Source: Xanthostigma xanthostigma (Eukaryota; Arthropoda; Insecta; Raphidioptera; Raphidiidae). From it: a stretch of 64,000 nucleotides of DNA. Positions 44,927 through 56,269 of this stretch are shown here, piece after piece (positions within the stretch are counted from its first letter, which is position 1; each line of letters opens with the position of its first letter). The notes below the pieces were generated by a model that did no database searches, had not been told where the DNA came from, and saw nothing but the letters and a program-made list of their open reading frames with translations. The translations under genes and the position numbers were made by a program. The stretch is from NCBI GenBank assembly GCA_963575645.1, contig OY754476.1, positions 9,424,001 through 9,488,000 of the forward strand, in the 5' to 3' direction.

Positions 44927-45468
44927 TAGGGCTGGATTTAGCATGAGGCCATGTGGGCCCGGGCCCATAGCGGCAAATTTTTAGGGGCGGCAAAACGGCA
45001 AAAAAAACTGGGAAATAATATTAGAGTATGTTTTATCTGGAACAAAACTAAAACTTCTTTCCAGTTTTGTAACAGATGCGTATGAGTGTGTGATATAGTC
45101 ATGACTCATGAATGAGCTAATGCTAAGTTATTCGTTTGACTCAAACTAAATGTGCGCCTGTACACCGAACTGCAGCAGAGCGGTTTCGCGTCGACGTGTT
45201 TGTGAGTGTGTATGAGAGAGAGGCGGCTGCCACTTCGCGCACTTTCGACTACATTCGGGGGCTGTGTCAGCTGATTGTGTACAAGGAAAGGGGCGCCGGC
45301 GCGCCGTCCGCTGCTTCATGCATCCTTGGTTCCGTTCGACGGTAAAAAATATTGCAAATCCAATATAAATTAGAGGAAATTTTGGTTGGGGTATAGAGTG
45401 CTTTTAATTATGAGAGGGGTGGTAGTTTCGGGGGGCCCATAAGCGCAAAATATGTGAATCTGGCCCTG
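44927..45468. mobile_element. Non-autonomous hAT element, 542 bp
   Basis: The ends TAGGGCTGGATTTAGCATGA and CAGGGCCAGATTCACATATT (reverse complement) have the exact duplication TTTGTAGG (44919-44926 and 45469-45476). The core is G+C-rich for this window and carries a 69-codon frame (45136-45345, +) with no transposase motif. The G+C-rich core may be captured sequence. Confidence 0.85.
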
Positions 45469-45476
45469 TTTGTAGG

Positions 45477-46476
45477 CATTGTTTTGAAAACCCTGTATGA
45501 TGTAGATATATATTATCAAATTTTAAACGTTTGAGAGTTACGTAACAGCTCATAATTCATGACACGAGGAAAATAACATCTATTTTTAACCTTTTCTGTT
45601 ATAATGTAATGGTTAGAGGAAAACATGATTGTGGAAGCTCTTTATTTACATTGACAAGGCATCTAATTGAGACGCAAATACAAATGTTTTTTTTAATTTA
45701 CGCGAAGCGATGCATTTTCGCATGGATGGCTCGTAAAGGCTGCTTTATTTTATTTGATACCTTTCAAAACAATTTAAGTGCAAATGAACGATTTTCAAGT
45801 AAATATTTTGAAACTTGACTTGCAACGTTGCTTTATAAAAAAGTACTGGCGACTCCAGCTTCGCCCGGATTTGTAGATTCTGAATACACAAATCGATAAA
45901 GCGTACCGAATTTAACTTAAAAAAAAACGGATTTATCAGATTCTGCATGTCTGCTCCTCAACTAGTATTTATTGCATGTAGGATTGAAATTTAAAACTTT
46001 CACCCGAAGAAGATCAATTCCCAGTACCGTGGCTTTATGATTCCAACTAAAAAATCATAAGATTTAGGTTTCAGGTTCATAAAATACTACAGTTATTTTA
46101 GAAATTCTGTTTTTTTAACATGGTAGACGCACGTGTATTAGTATATGGTGGAAGGATGGGTATATGTGGTGGAGGTACGGGTATATATTGTGGAAGTAAA
46201 TAATGAAATGTAGGGTTTATCTTCATAATAATAGGAAATTGAGAAGTCAGAACATGATGTTTACGTGAACGAAACCGAAAACGCGGTTTGCGAATAAGCA
46301 TTAGAGGGTTTTTTAAATAAATTTTATACCTTGTTATAATTGTAACCTTTGATCCCTCTAATTTCTTCGCTGATTGCGCGGTACAAAAGATATGGGAGCA
46401 AAAATGTTTAATACGTATGTAAAAGTGTGCAAGTGGGGGAGGAGGGGGGTCTCCTGTGCCTGTGTTTGAGTCAAAA
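45477..46476. other. Interval with a short-repeat head fragment
   Basis: At 45845-45880, ACTGGCGACTCCAGCTTCGC resembles the head of the short insect repeat. A GTGGTGGAGGTACGGGTATA block near 46160 is imperfectly repeated in tandem. No exon was seen. Confidence 0.4.
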
Positions 46477-46721
46477 AATTGGTTGTCTGTAAAGTCGGTT
46501 TACGGACGATAGTTTTACGTGATAACGTATTCCGCTCGAATATCATATTTAATAATACATAACCTAAATTTTAGTAGCTGTCAAACTTGGGCCGATCGTG
46601 CTTCTCTATCGCTTATACTGCGCTCTCGCTTGCACGCACAGGGTCAGGCGGAACGTTACGGCGTTACAGTTTTTCGTGCGTGCAGCTGGTGTTTCATCAA
46701 TTTATAAGATGTTATCACGTC
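46477..46721 (+). mobile_element. Family A element, 245-bp copy
   Basis: It starts TTGGTTGTCTGTAAAGTCGG and ends TAAGATGTTATCACGTC. The core contains AACCTAAATTTTAGTAGCTG and GCTCTCGCTTGCACGCACAG, both also recognisable in the 412-bp copy. It is flanked by TCAAAAAAT on the left and AAAAAATAT on the right. Confidence 0.75.
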
Positions 46722-47417
46722 AAAAAATATTTTAATAAATTTTTTGACCCTCTAAATTGTACTTTTTTTTGTGAAATTTATATTTTTGCCATTTTTAGAC
46801 GCAATTCATTTATAAAATGAAATTTAAAAAAAATGATGAAAAATCCCATTGTGTACAGAATACAAAGTGGCTACGCAACTTTCGAAAAATTAATGCGCGC
46901 CTGCGGACCCGCGAAGCTTAGAGGGAACTTTGATTATAATTATCATATATTTAATACTTTCTTCGTCTTAAGAAAAATGTGTTACAGTTATAGACCATAG
47001 GTCTGGAATCTTGCAAAAATAAACTGTAAACTTTTTTTTACGGTATGACAATAAACAATCTTTTATTATTATAATTGTTAAACTGAACGAAGAAATTAAA
47101 TATTAATTTAATGCATTATGTATCGCTAATCTTTTCATTCGCTCCGTTTCGTTTGATATTAAGTATACTGATGAGTCATAATATCATTGCGTCTGAGATA
47201 TATACAATATTTTTTATTACTCATGCGGGAAAAGTGGTATCTTTACGCATGCTGTTACGGTTGAAAAGTAGCTATTTTCATTTGCGTGCGGAAACTTTAT
47301 TTGTCGCACTGAAATTATTGTTTGCCGCACGCAAATTCAGAGAAAAAAAATAAAATAATAACGGTGTTAATGTCAACGGAACAAACTGTCATTTGATGCA
47401 GATTTGAGGTTAAAATT
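46722..47417. other. Interval rich in GCGTGCG words
   Basis: Within 47220-47340, TACGCATGC, TTTGCGTGCGGAAAC and GCCGCACGCAAATTC occur in both orientations, and similar words return at 47580-47850. They may be remains of an inverted-repeat element. The 80-codon frame here is incidental. Confidence 0.4.
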
Positions 47418-47525
47418 TTCGATTATGGACTTCTATTCTTGACAATTTTAACAATTTTAACCGAATTTTCAACTTTTTAATGATTTAATTTTAATTTTTA
47501 TTACTTCTAATTTCTTTTTTTAATT
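47418..47525 (+). repeat. Family D repeat, copy 1
   Basis: TTCGATTATGGACTTCTATT, CTTGACAATTTTAACAATTT and TTTAATTTTTATTACTTCTA match the reverse complement of 62491-62597 with few differences. Confidence 0.75.
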
Positions 47526-48310
47526 CGTAATAAAATTTTAATTCTAATTTAATTTAATTCGTAATAAAAATAGTATGTGCAACTCGTGCGGCATTATCGC
47601 ACTAGTTGCACAATATACTATTGTGCACGTACTAATTTTCATTTCATTTTCAGTATATTTTAAACAATTTTGGGCGTTCAAGTTTATTAGATCGTTAATG
47701 AAAATTACTATTCGCGCCTGTTTTTTTATGCTTCAAGTTGTAGCAGAAAGGCTGCTTATGAAAATTACAGTTGAATTGATTAGATCATCAATTATTGTTT
47801 TACTTCACGCACTAGTGTTAAATGGCTCATTTTACGCACGCTATATGTTTTATTAGAGTAATTTTATTATCAGATTTTTGCGTGTAGGTTACAGTATTCA
47901 AAGGAGCTAATTAACATTATGTTGATCTGATTTGTAGAATTATTTTATGACGAAACAATAAACACACCCATTTTGGTTCACGGTGTTTGTTATACTATCA
48001 CGTTCGACTTCTATCTTACCGGTAAGGTATTATGCAAATGTAGGTTCAAATATTATGTAAAACTCGTCTGCTATCTAATTAATATAAGAAAACTGGACGG
48101 GCAATTTAAAATAACAAGCTGTATATGGATGGTAATTTTATTATCTTCTTAACAATGTAAATTTATATTTATATACAGTGCGCGTCAGAAATACCGCCTA
48201 TTGTCCTTTGATACGATGAATTTTTATTTTTTGAATAGTGATATTTGCATCAACAATTATAACACAAGGGGTAGAAACAATTTAGCTATTCCATCACATA
48301 ATACAACTAA
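47526..48310. other. Interval with CGCAC words and an element end
   Basis: TCGTGCGGCATTATCGCAC is near 47585 and TTTTACGCACGCTATATG near 47831. At 48176, ACAGTGCGCGTCAGAAATAC is similar to 44155. No exon was recognised. Confidence 0.4.
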
Positions 48311-48540
48311 ATTTTAAGATTCGTCATATTACATGTGTATTACAACAAGTTACCAAACGAAATAAAGAAGATCGCGTCTTTTAAACTATTTAAAAAGACA
48401 ATGCGTAACTATTTAATCATTAATTGTTTCTACAACACAGAATAATTTTTAAATTTTTAAAGCTAATGTACTTATGTGTTTACATGACATGTTCTACTGT
48501 TTGCAATACGAACAACAAATATATTATTATTATTATCATA
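48311..48540 (+). pseudogene. LINE 3' end with reverse-transcriptase C-terminus
   Basis: From 48311 to the stop at 48443-48445 the frame reads ILRFVILHVYYNKLPNEIKK, IASFKLFKKTMRNYLI, INCFYNTE. The YNKLPNEIK......FK..FKK..R.YL pattern is the standard C-terminal segment of non-LTR reverse-transcriptase proteins. About 70 bp of 3' UTR and an (ATT)n tail (about 48519-48536) follow. Upstream, the frame is closed by TAA at 48308-48310 and by what looks like another element's end, so only the extreme 3' part survives. Confidence 0.7.
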
Positions 48541-48586
48541 TTATACACTGTAGAAGACTTCGCTTAAAACATTCGTATTATAATCT

Positions 48587-49050
48587 ACTAGCCGTTACTC
48601 ACGGCTTCGCACGCGATTGAGACGATACACAATTAATGTATTCGCATTATTTGGCGTAGTTACTCCTTTGTCGACGTAGACCCTCCTAATAAATTTCAAA
48701 ATTGATGACATTCACGTGATCAACGTCCCGATAAACCTTGGAAATAACACCCATGTTGATTTTTAGACTATTTACCTCTTTCCACCCTCTGAAGGGGTTG
48801 TTTTTGAAAAAAGACGAAACACGTGTTTATTTATTTGTTGACAGAAGTAATCCTGTGCATTTTCGAATTGATATATCTATCTTATATGATTTCTCCAAGC
48901 AAATTTTGAATTCTCGTTACACCCTTTTAGAGGTTGAATTTTAAAAAATATGTTCGTAGAAGATGCCTACGTTATAATAACTATCTGTGTGCCAAATTTC
49001 AGCCCAATCCGTCCAATGGTATGAGCTGTGTGTTAGTCATGAGTCAGTCA
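48587..49050 (+). repeat. Short insect repeat, TAGCCGTTACTCACGGC head
   Basis: It starts ACTAGCCGTTACTCACGGCT and TTCGCACGCGATTGAGACG, and later has GTGCCAAATTTCAGCCCAAT and CCGTCCAATGGTATGAGCTG. It is longer and more diverged than other copies, and the 3' border is vague. Confidence 0.5.
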
Positions 49051-50317
49051 CGATTTCCTTTTGTATTTTAGATTTAATAATATTATGGAAGAAAAGTTTG
49101 TGCTTGCTTGTCAATTGGGGGTATTCCCAAGAACTACTGAACATTTTTGAAAATTTATTCCACTGTTTAAAAACCTACTCCTTTTCGACTAACAAAATTT
49201 TTGAATTTCAACACCTGCTATCTTGTGGAAAAATTTATATGAACTTGAATCCATAAGTATTTCAGTGTAATTTTTGAGCATCCTGTATATTTAATGTGTT
49301 TAGTTCATCCCGAATATAAGGTCATAGGTTACTGGAGGTCATATTTTATACATACATCATGCTTGTGAACTAGACGATAATGTATAAACTGTTGTCTCCT
49401 TTATATAATGCAACAAACGTATGGAGCTATACTATTATACAAAATTATTCGTAATGTATAAACGGATTTAACTTAAAAACTATTTAGCAAATTTTTATGA
49501 AACTTTTTCGAAATGTATCTAATGAGATCTCTGCGATATTGAGGCGTAAAGCACTAGGTTCTTGCATTTGTGATGCCACCGATTTACAAAAACTTATTTT
49601 TTGAATTTAATTTATTAAATAAAAAAATCACACACACACATTTAGCATAGTACTTATCTCTGTTAAACAATAGAACATATTATTTTACTATTCGAACATA
49701 AAATCGATAAATCGTGTTTTAAAATATGTAAACAGTTTAATAAAGTTACGTAATTCTAGAAAATTTATTATTATATATAAAATGTTATGGTTTTTGACGT
49801 ATAACTGGTAACTTGATATTCATAACGGTTAAGTCGCATTTACACCATTTATATGCGATTACAATGACGAGAAGTGAATTCTGAAAGGAAAGTTATGTTA
49901 TTCTACGGTTAAGATTATGTTAAAACTGATCGGTTAAACAGAACTTTGTTCTTAGTTGACATCTTTAATCTCTTTAATTCTGTTGCACTATTTTACTTTA
50001 AACATTTACTTCACTGACACGTGGAATTATACTATTATTTTGATGTAGTATTTTAGCGTTAAAACGGTCAGATTACTTGTCAAAACTTTAATAATATAAA
50101 GCACAAACAATGTAAACGTTAAAAACAAGATTAAAATATGTGTAAATGTTTTTTTTATAATAAATCATTTTGTTTTGACGTTTATGATAGATTATAGGGG
50201 TACCAAAAAATAGATACCTAGTCTTCTTTTAAATTATTCACAAATTTACGTAAAAACTTAATAACCAAATAGACTTAAAGACTGTTCTGATCTTTATATA
50301 TTTATAACATTATTCTA
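49051..50317. other. A+T-rich interval, nothing recognised
   Basis: No exon, hairpin or RNA gene was identified. Confidence 0.4.
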
Positions 50318-50512
50318 ATCTTTGATTAACGTCTGATTAGAACTCTTTGATAAAAAAAATTATGGACAAATTTTTCATACAAATATATTAACAAAAAATA
50401 TAAAAATTAATACATTAACGTTTCGGTCCGGATCTAAAAAAATATAAAAATTAATTTTTATATATTTGTCTGAAAAATTAGTCTATAATTTTATTTATTT
50501 ATAACATTATAT
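50318..50512 (-). mobile_element. Penelope-like terminal remnant, core deleted
   Basis: The left end AATCTTTGATTAACGTCTGA is followed by ATTAACGTTTCGGTCCGGAT. The CTGAAGA half of the hammerhead-like motif is missing. The right side AATTAGTCTATAATTTTATT is the inverted copy of the left part. Confidence 0.55.
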
Positions 50513-50541
50513 TCAATAAAAAATACAAGAGTTTATTGGTT

Positions 50542-50790
50542 ACTAATGAACCCGTCCGGCTTCGCTCGAATTTGTAGTTTGCCACCGATTTTTCGTCGAC
50601 TTGAGTTGCAAAATTGGTCTCCACGAAAAGCGGTTTCATTTTAGCGCGATAACATATAGCCTATATGTCCATCCTGAAGGTTCATTCTAAATAGTAGTGA
50701 AAGAATTTTTCAAATAGGTGCAGTGGTCTCGGAGATTACCTCCACATACACACAAACTTACAAAATTCTTCTCTTTATAATAGTATAGAT
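50542..50790 (+). repeat. Short insect repeat, close to 8283 copy
   Basis: AACCCGTCCGGCTTCGCTCG, TTGAGTTGCAAAATTGGTC and TATGTCCATCCTGAAGGTTC run to a CTCTTTATAATAGTATAGAT tail. Confidence 0.7.
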
Positions 50791-50877
50791 ATAGATTAAA
50801 TGATCACCTAGTCAAAAAAAAAAAATTGTATGAAAAAAGCATAAAACATAAATTTGTTAAGTAAGTGAAATGATACT

Positions 50878-51300
50878 CAAATCTTTGTTAACGTCTGAAT
50901 AGAACTCTTCAAATAAATGAAATAAAAATTTAATAAAAAATTAATAACAAACTTTGTTCGTTATTAATTTTTCATTAATTTTTTTTGATTCATTCAAACA
51001 TTCAATCATCGTGAATTCTATTAGATAATAAATAACTAATAGTAATTAATTTTTATATTTTTTATATTTTTCTGAAGGATATCCAAATCCGGATCGAAAC
51101 GTCATCCTTTGTTATTTTGATTTATATTTTTATATAATTATTCATTATAATATATCTTTATATGTTATATTATTATTATATTATATTATATATTATTATT
51201 ATATTATATATTATTATAATATATATTATATATATATTTATATAATTTTTGTCAATATATGGTCTGAAAAAAATTGGTCGACTATTTTATTTATTTGAAA
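50878..51300 (+). mobile_element. Penelope-like remnant with inverted ends
   Basis: The left end CAAATCTTTGTTAACGTCTG and the right end AAAATTGGTCGACTATTTT are of the same family as 7337. The core at 51072-51100 is CTGAAGGATATCCAAATCCG then GATCGAAACGT on the plus strand. A low-complexity TATATTATTAT stretch at 51130-51245 fills the interior. Confidence 0.5.
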
Positions 51301-51775
51301 TGATACTGTTGACGCTATATGTAGGATATAAATTAAGTTATTTATTTATTTTATTTTATTTTGGGATGACCTATTCAGCGGTACCACTGAAATCTGTCAA
51401 TATGATTTATTACTCTACACTATTCCAGGATGAACTATAATATAAAGTGAATGTTCATACCCGTAATAAACATTGTTACGTTATAACAATACGGTATAGC
51501 AACAGTTTAAACAAAAGCTAGTCACGGTTATATTCAATTTATCGCGGTATTTGAATGTATATAGGTATTATATTGTCATTTATGTACACCTGTAGCGTAT
51601 GCAATGTGAATTACATACCTATTTAACGGAAATTAATAAAGATCTGGGAAGACAAATATTAAAGTGTGTTCGGTATCATGATCTAGTATAAAAGGTGTTA
51701 GTACTATTGCGTTTGTTGTACAAAAGTGTGACACTGACCTCTTTGATATTTTAGTGTACGACTAATAGTGTAAAT
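51301..51775. other. A+T-rich interval, nothing recognised
   Basis: No exon or repeat was identified. Confidence 0.4.
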
Positions 51776-51783
51776 ACTAACAG

Positions 51784-52125
51784 TAGAGCTGTAACAAACC
51801 GTATGTATTCGTTACTGAGTAACGGGTACATCGTCTGACTCGAAGTAACGAATCGTTACTTATAAATTCATTTCGTTACTCGCATCTTTCACATCCATGT
51901 CGGTTTGATTCGTTTGATGCGGTTATACGTTATACGAACGAAGTCATACCGTATCACGTATGCGACGCGCCTCGATGCGAAGCTACATGCTTATTGCTTG
52001 ATGCTGTTAAGTACACGATTGTATGTCGTATGAAAAGTAACGAGTAACGTAACAATACGAAAGTAACGGGGACTAAGTAACGAATACATACGGGTACGCA
52101 ATTTCTCGTTACTTTTACAGCTCTA
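51784..52125. mobile_element. Non-autonomous hAT element, 342 bp (copy 2)
   Basis: Same family as 29832-30165 but inverted. The exact duplication ACTAACAG is at 51776-51783 and 52126-52133, and the ends are TAGAGCTGTAACAAACCG and TAGAGCTGTAAAAGTAACGA. The copies are closely similar along their whole length. Confidence 0.9.
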
Positions 52126-52133
52126 ACTAACAG

Positions 52134-53189
52134 TCCCGACTCCAGAGCCGAGGAACGTAGTGTGGCGTATAGATGTCTGGATTTGACAATTGCTAGAACA
52201 AATTGATATATTTTTGATAAACTTTCTAGTGTAAACTACACTAATATACCAAATGAATGAAAAGCTTGTATTCCTAGTTTGTGGTTTGTACAAATTGATA
52301 TATTATGTATAAATTTGATTAAACAACGGTGAATTTAATTATTTCTTTCGAATTAAAAAAATAGTGATATATTCAATAAAATCGTGAAGAGTGTTAATTG
52401 AACCATAATTGCACATTGCATATAGATTTTTTTAAGTATCTCTGTAAATATCAATACTAATAAATATTTGTATAATATGTAAAGTGGTGTATTTTACATG
52501 GTTACGGAATGTGTGTAAAGCCTTGCATTTTGAGTCCTGTGCAAAGCCACTTTTACGCACGTTTAAAAATAGATACCTTTTTACACGCATGTTCCTCTTT
52601 TCACGCACATCCGTTTACATAATTATAGTGCGTGACAAGTGTCCTTTAAACAAGAGTCACTAAAAAGCGTAAAATAACGAAGTGTTAAATTGGTGCCGAC
52701 TTGAAAACTTTGTTATTTTAACGCTTTTTGGTGACCCTTTTTTGAAGGAGGTTTAATAAAAAAAAGGTTTTTTAAAACTTGCACAATGTTTTGTAAAATA
52801 GTCACAAAGGGATGAAATCCTTTGTGAGCAAAAAATTCTGTAAACGCTTTTCAATTTTTTTCTAAAGCAATTTTATTACTTGTTTTGGAAACATTATGTA
52901 TTTTCTCAGTCAGGTTATTTTTAATTTGTTCTAAAAGGTAATGTTTTTTAAACCTTTGAGTTTTTTTACATTTGTTTCAGCAGTTACCTAAGTGAATTTT
53001 ATTTGTTTGTTTTGTCTATATCCTTCTGTATACATTTTACAAATGCTAACCATACTTTGTGTTGAAAATTACGTATAATGTTGAATATTATTTATCTAGT
53101 ATAATCATTTTTAAGGCTGTATCCCATTCTGAAAAATCTGATCTGGGGGTTTGCAATAGACAAGCCATGGACACGACGTAATAAACTAA
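52134..53189. other. Interval with no recognised gene
   Basis: TTTACGCACG words near 52550-52640 resemble those at 47.2-47.9 kb. AAAAAGCGTAAAATAACG near 52662 is inverted at 52712 (GTTATTTTAACGCTTTTT). Nothing else was seen. Confidence 0.4.
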
Positions 53190-53325
53190 TATTATTTCAA
53201 CTGTTCCCTTTTAAATTATTGAAATATATTTTAGGTAAATATGTTAAATTATTTTTTTTTGTTTGCAGGTTTGTGGCTGATTTGTTTTCTTCTTTCACTT
53301 TTACATAATACGTTGTAAGTACCTA
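53190..53325 (+). repeat. Empty-site copy of the 7255-7712 repeat
   Basis: CTAATATTATTTCAACTGTT, then TTAAATTATTTTTTTTTG, then GCAGGTTTGTGGCTGATTTG and ATAATACGTTGTAAGTACCT run uninterrupted. The copy at 7255 carries about 290 bp of Penelope-like sequence at the T tract. Confidence 0.7.
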
Positions 53326-53665
53326 TATTTTATTCTCTTTCACAAATTATTGTTATTATTTATCAAATAAGTTCTTATTGCGAGATCTCACACACTTCGT
53401 TTATTTGCTCAATTTTTTAAAGAAATTTATTCCTACAAATTTTTTTGCAAGAATTTTTATCTTGGATGAGGAATTTTCCTACCCTACTGGACTTAAGTCA
53501 GTGCTAGGGTAGGAGTCCTTAAATAAAAATAATCTAAATATAGTGTGACGGTATAGTATTAACATTAAAAGTGTATAAGTAATTAATTTTCTTACATTTA
53601 CTAAATGATGTATGATTTCGTTCCCATGATTACTTTGTTAGTCGCTAGTCCCTATTTAAATCGTT
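53326..53665. other. Interval with no recognised feature
   Basis: CCTACCCTACTGGACTTAAG and a near-inverse TGCTAGGGTAGGAGTCCTTA lie at 53479-53522. Otherwise nothing was recognised. Confidence 0.4.
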
Positions 53666-53842
53666 ATTTACAGCCGCACGGCTCGGATTCTCCCGGGAAA
53701 AAACGAATTGAATAATTTGTAATCCATTGTCCTGGAGCAGGAAATGCGTTGGTGAAAGTTTCATTCAAATCGGTCCAATAGTTTAGAAGATTATCGTAAA
53801 TATACAAACAAACGGCACCTCTTTATAGATTTGATATAGATA
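53666..53842 (+). repeat. Short insect repeat, truncated
   Basis: ACAGCCGCACGGCTCGGATT and AAATCGGTCCAATAGTTTAG lead to a CACCTCTTTATAGATTTGA tail. Same broad group as the 8283 copy. Confidence 0.55.
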
Positions 53843-54129
53843 AGATAATGTTTCTATCGAAAACGTTATTACGGCGAGCAAAGTAGCGGGCAAAGATAAA
53901 GGCTAGTTTTTTATAAAACGTAATATACATACTAGTGTTACACAATGAAATAAATAAATAAAAAAGAAAACACCTGACAATGTAACACCCGTTCTCACAC
54001 CACATGAGCTCGGTACCTCCGCCATATCAATGTTATGCAACAGAAATGATTCGAAATGTTTGTTACAGTGTTTCTAAACCTGCATTTTTCTCGTTTTAAA
54101 TATACTTTTATATACACGATTATATATAG
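53843..54129. other. Interval with no recognised feature
   Basis: No exon or repeat was identified. Confidence 0.4.
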
Positions 54130-54570
54130 CTAGCGTCCTGGTCCCGTTTCGTCCAAATTTGTAGATTACCACCGTTTTTTCGTTGACTTTCGTTGCAAAA
54201 TTGATATCCACGAAAAACGCGTAGCATTAAAATGGGTATAGTAAGCTATCCTTAAAAGATAGACATATGCCATCGCAAACTTTTCTGTAGACCTATAAAA
54301 GAGGAACACTTCCACCGTACATTGTTTTGTTATATCTCAAAGGGATTAGGCAGCTTTTTCGGTTAAAGCTCCCAGCTTGATTTTTTCCGAAATCTTCAAC
54401 AATCATCGTCATATTTTAACCAATTTACGCAAAACATTAATAAATTATACACATGAACCTTTTTCTTGAATCACTCCGTCCATTGGTGAAAACCGTATGA
54501 AAATCCGTTTGGTAGTTTTTGAGTTTATCGCGTTCAGACAGACAGACTTTGCTTTATAATATGTAGTGAT
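54130..54570 (+). repeat. Short insect repeat, CTAGCGTCCTGGTCCCG head
   Basis: CTAGCGTCCTGGTCCCGTTT and TTCGTTGCAAAATTGATATC match the 8283 copy. Later parts (ATCCGTTTGGTAGTTTTTGA, then GTTTATCGCGTTCAGACAGA) belong to a longer variant. Confidence 0.6.
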
Positions 54571-54856
54571 GATACCGACAAATTTTAAGAGAAAACTTCT
54601 CGTGGATGGAGGTCCGAAACTGAATTGTTACGGAGTTATATTCTTTTGAAAAGTAGAATTTTTCATGTGTCACTCCTGCATTGAAGTAGTTGGTAGAAAT
54701 TTCTCATTGTTTTTGTATTTTAATTTCTACAAAAATTGAACTACATTATACATAAAACATGTTTTAAAATAAGGAAATAATTTGCCCCGACTTCTAATTA
54801 TTAAATTCAGGTAGGGAAGGCGATTGCAAAACAGGGAAAAATTATTTTATCTTTCA

Positions 54857-54968
54857 GTGTGATTAGTTCAAAAACATTTTATTTGCCAACGTTTAGACTA
54901 CATAAATTTAGTCTTTCTCAAGGCTCTGTAATTGAAAAAAAAAAACTTAGTTTTTGAACTAATCACAC
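54857..54968 (-). repeat. Fold-back with Penelope-like motif
   Basis: The outer arms are GTGTGATTAGTTCAAAAAC and its exact reverse complement. Inside, the minus strand reads CTTGAGAAAGACTAAATT and GTAGTCTAAACGTTGGC, a degenerate analogue of the CTGAAGA...GAAACGTT cores elsewhere in the window. Confidence 0.5.
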
Positions 54969-55765
54969 CGCATTTTACAAGTCTATAGTGCCCAAGAAAA
55001 ATTTTCTAAATATATAATTGTATAGACAGATTTCTTAAATAATTATTTTATCTTTGTTTCATTTCTTTGTAAGTGTATTCAGTATTTTTAAAACTTTATT
55101 ATTATGCGTTTTCTTTCGATACGGAATTATTTTTCAGTTTATTTATGTATTTTTACCTGTCTTAAATTACAGTATAGTACATGTGAAATACCTTTACTTT
55201 TTCCGTAAAATCACTTTGCACGTTTTCAATTCGTTCACATTTAAAATGGGTGTTCAGTTCACTAAAGTTTTGATAACCACTGGTTTAGTATGCAATACAC
55301 GTTTGTATGCTCAGTTGTATAATATGTACTATTTATATACTGTGTGTTCTGAGTTCTTAGAGTAGACCGGTTTGGGGTGGTTTCTTTGCTGCTTGATTTT
55401 GGACTCCTTTGCAGTCTAAATTTTTAAGTAAAACTTTTTAGGCGCGCTACGGGGGAACATTGCCTTGGATCAGACAATAAGTTAAACACTTCTCCTTTTC
55501 TGATTTCAACCGGCAGTTGAAAGGAAAGAGTGACACAATCGTTTCTACTCTCTCTGTCAAAGCGCCATACATACTCTACACGCATGCGCAGTGCTTACGG
55601 GTATATGTAGCATTTTCTCTAACCGTGGTAACAAATTTCACACAACCATTTCCGAATGCTAAAAGAATAAAATCGTCAACAAATATTAGAACCTATAAGA
55701 AGTTTAACTTCTAACAAACTTTTTTTTTTAAGAAGTCACACTTGATCTTATTGAATTTTATTTAT
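54969..55765. other. A+T-rich interval, nothing certain
   Basis: A 103-codon frame (55054-55365, +) is Phe/Leu/Tyr-rich without a recognisable domain or splice context. No repeat was recognised. Confidence 0.4.
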
Positions 55766-56269
55766 ACTAGTGTGACCTGTCCGAATTATTCGCACTAAAT
55801 AAGTATAATAATTATTACTTTACAAAATTATTTTTTAAATATGATTGCAGGTATTCAATTCGTTTCTAATTTTGCACACTGTTTATAACGTTCTTCTTTT
55901 TGTTGTATTACAATATGAAGCTCAGATGACAGATCGAAGTAATATTTTACTAAAATTGCCATATAGAGGCGCAAGTAGCAAAAGCGTTGAGCTAAGCCGT
56001 CAGATGGCATCATGCAGCATTGCTGTGACGTTGTTCAGCGTTGCTCGCTGTTTCAAAATTAAAGCCGTTAGATGGCAGACGTTGTTCAGCGTTGCTGTAT
56101 TTTAATTAATTTACAAAAACAAAAGCAATAATAAATTTTTTAGTTGTCGATGTCAGTGGAGCAAGCAATTATCTGTAAAATGATATATAATTTATGTGGA
56201 GAAATTGTGAGGTTTTTTATAAAAAGGGAGGCAAACATCTTAAACCTTAGCGTATTAATATATATGATT
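55766..56269 (+). repeat. Family C repeat, copy 2 (504 bp)
   Basis: A direct-orientation relative of 33987-34573, with most bases identical where aligned. It lacks the internal duplication of copy 1. The fold-back at 56457 follows within 200 bp. Confidence 0.75.

Noticed and set aside
45136..45345. G+C-rich 69-codon frame
   Set aside because: It lies wholly inside a hAT element with an exact 8-bp duplication and lacks transposase motifs.
55054..55365. 103-codon Phe/Leu/Tyr-rich frame that could suggest a membrane protein
   Set aside because: Such composition is expected of random A+T-rich DNA; no splice sites or conserved motif were seen.
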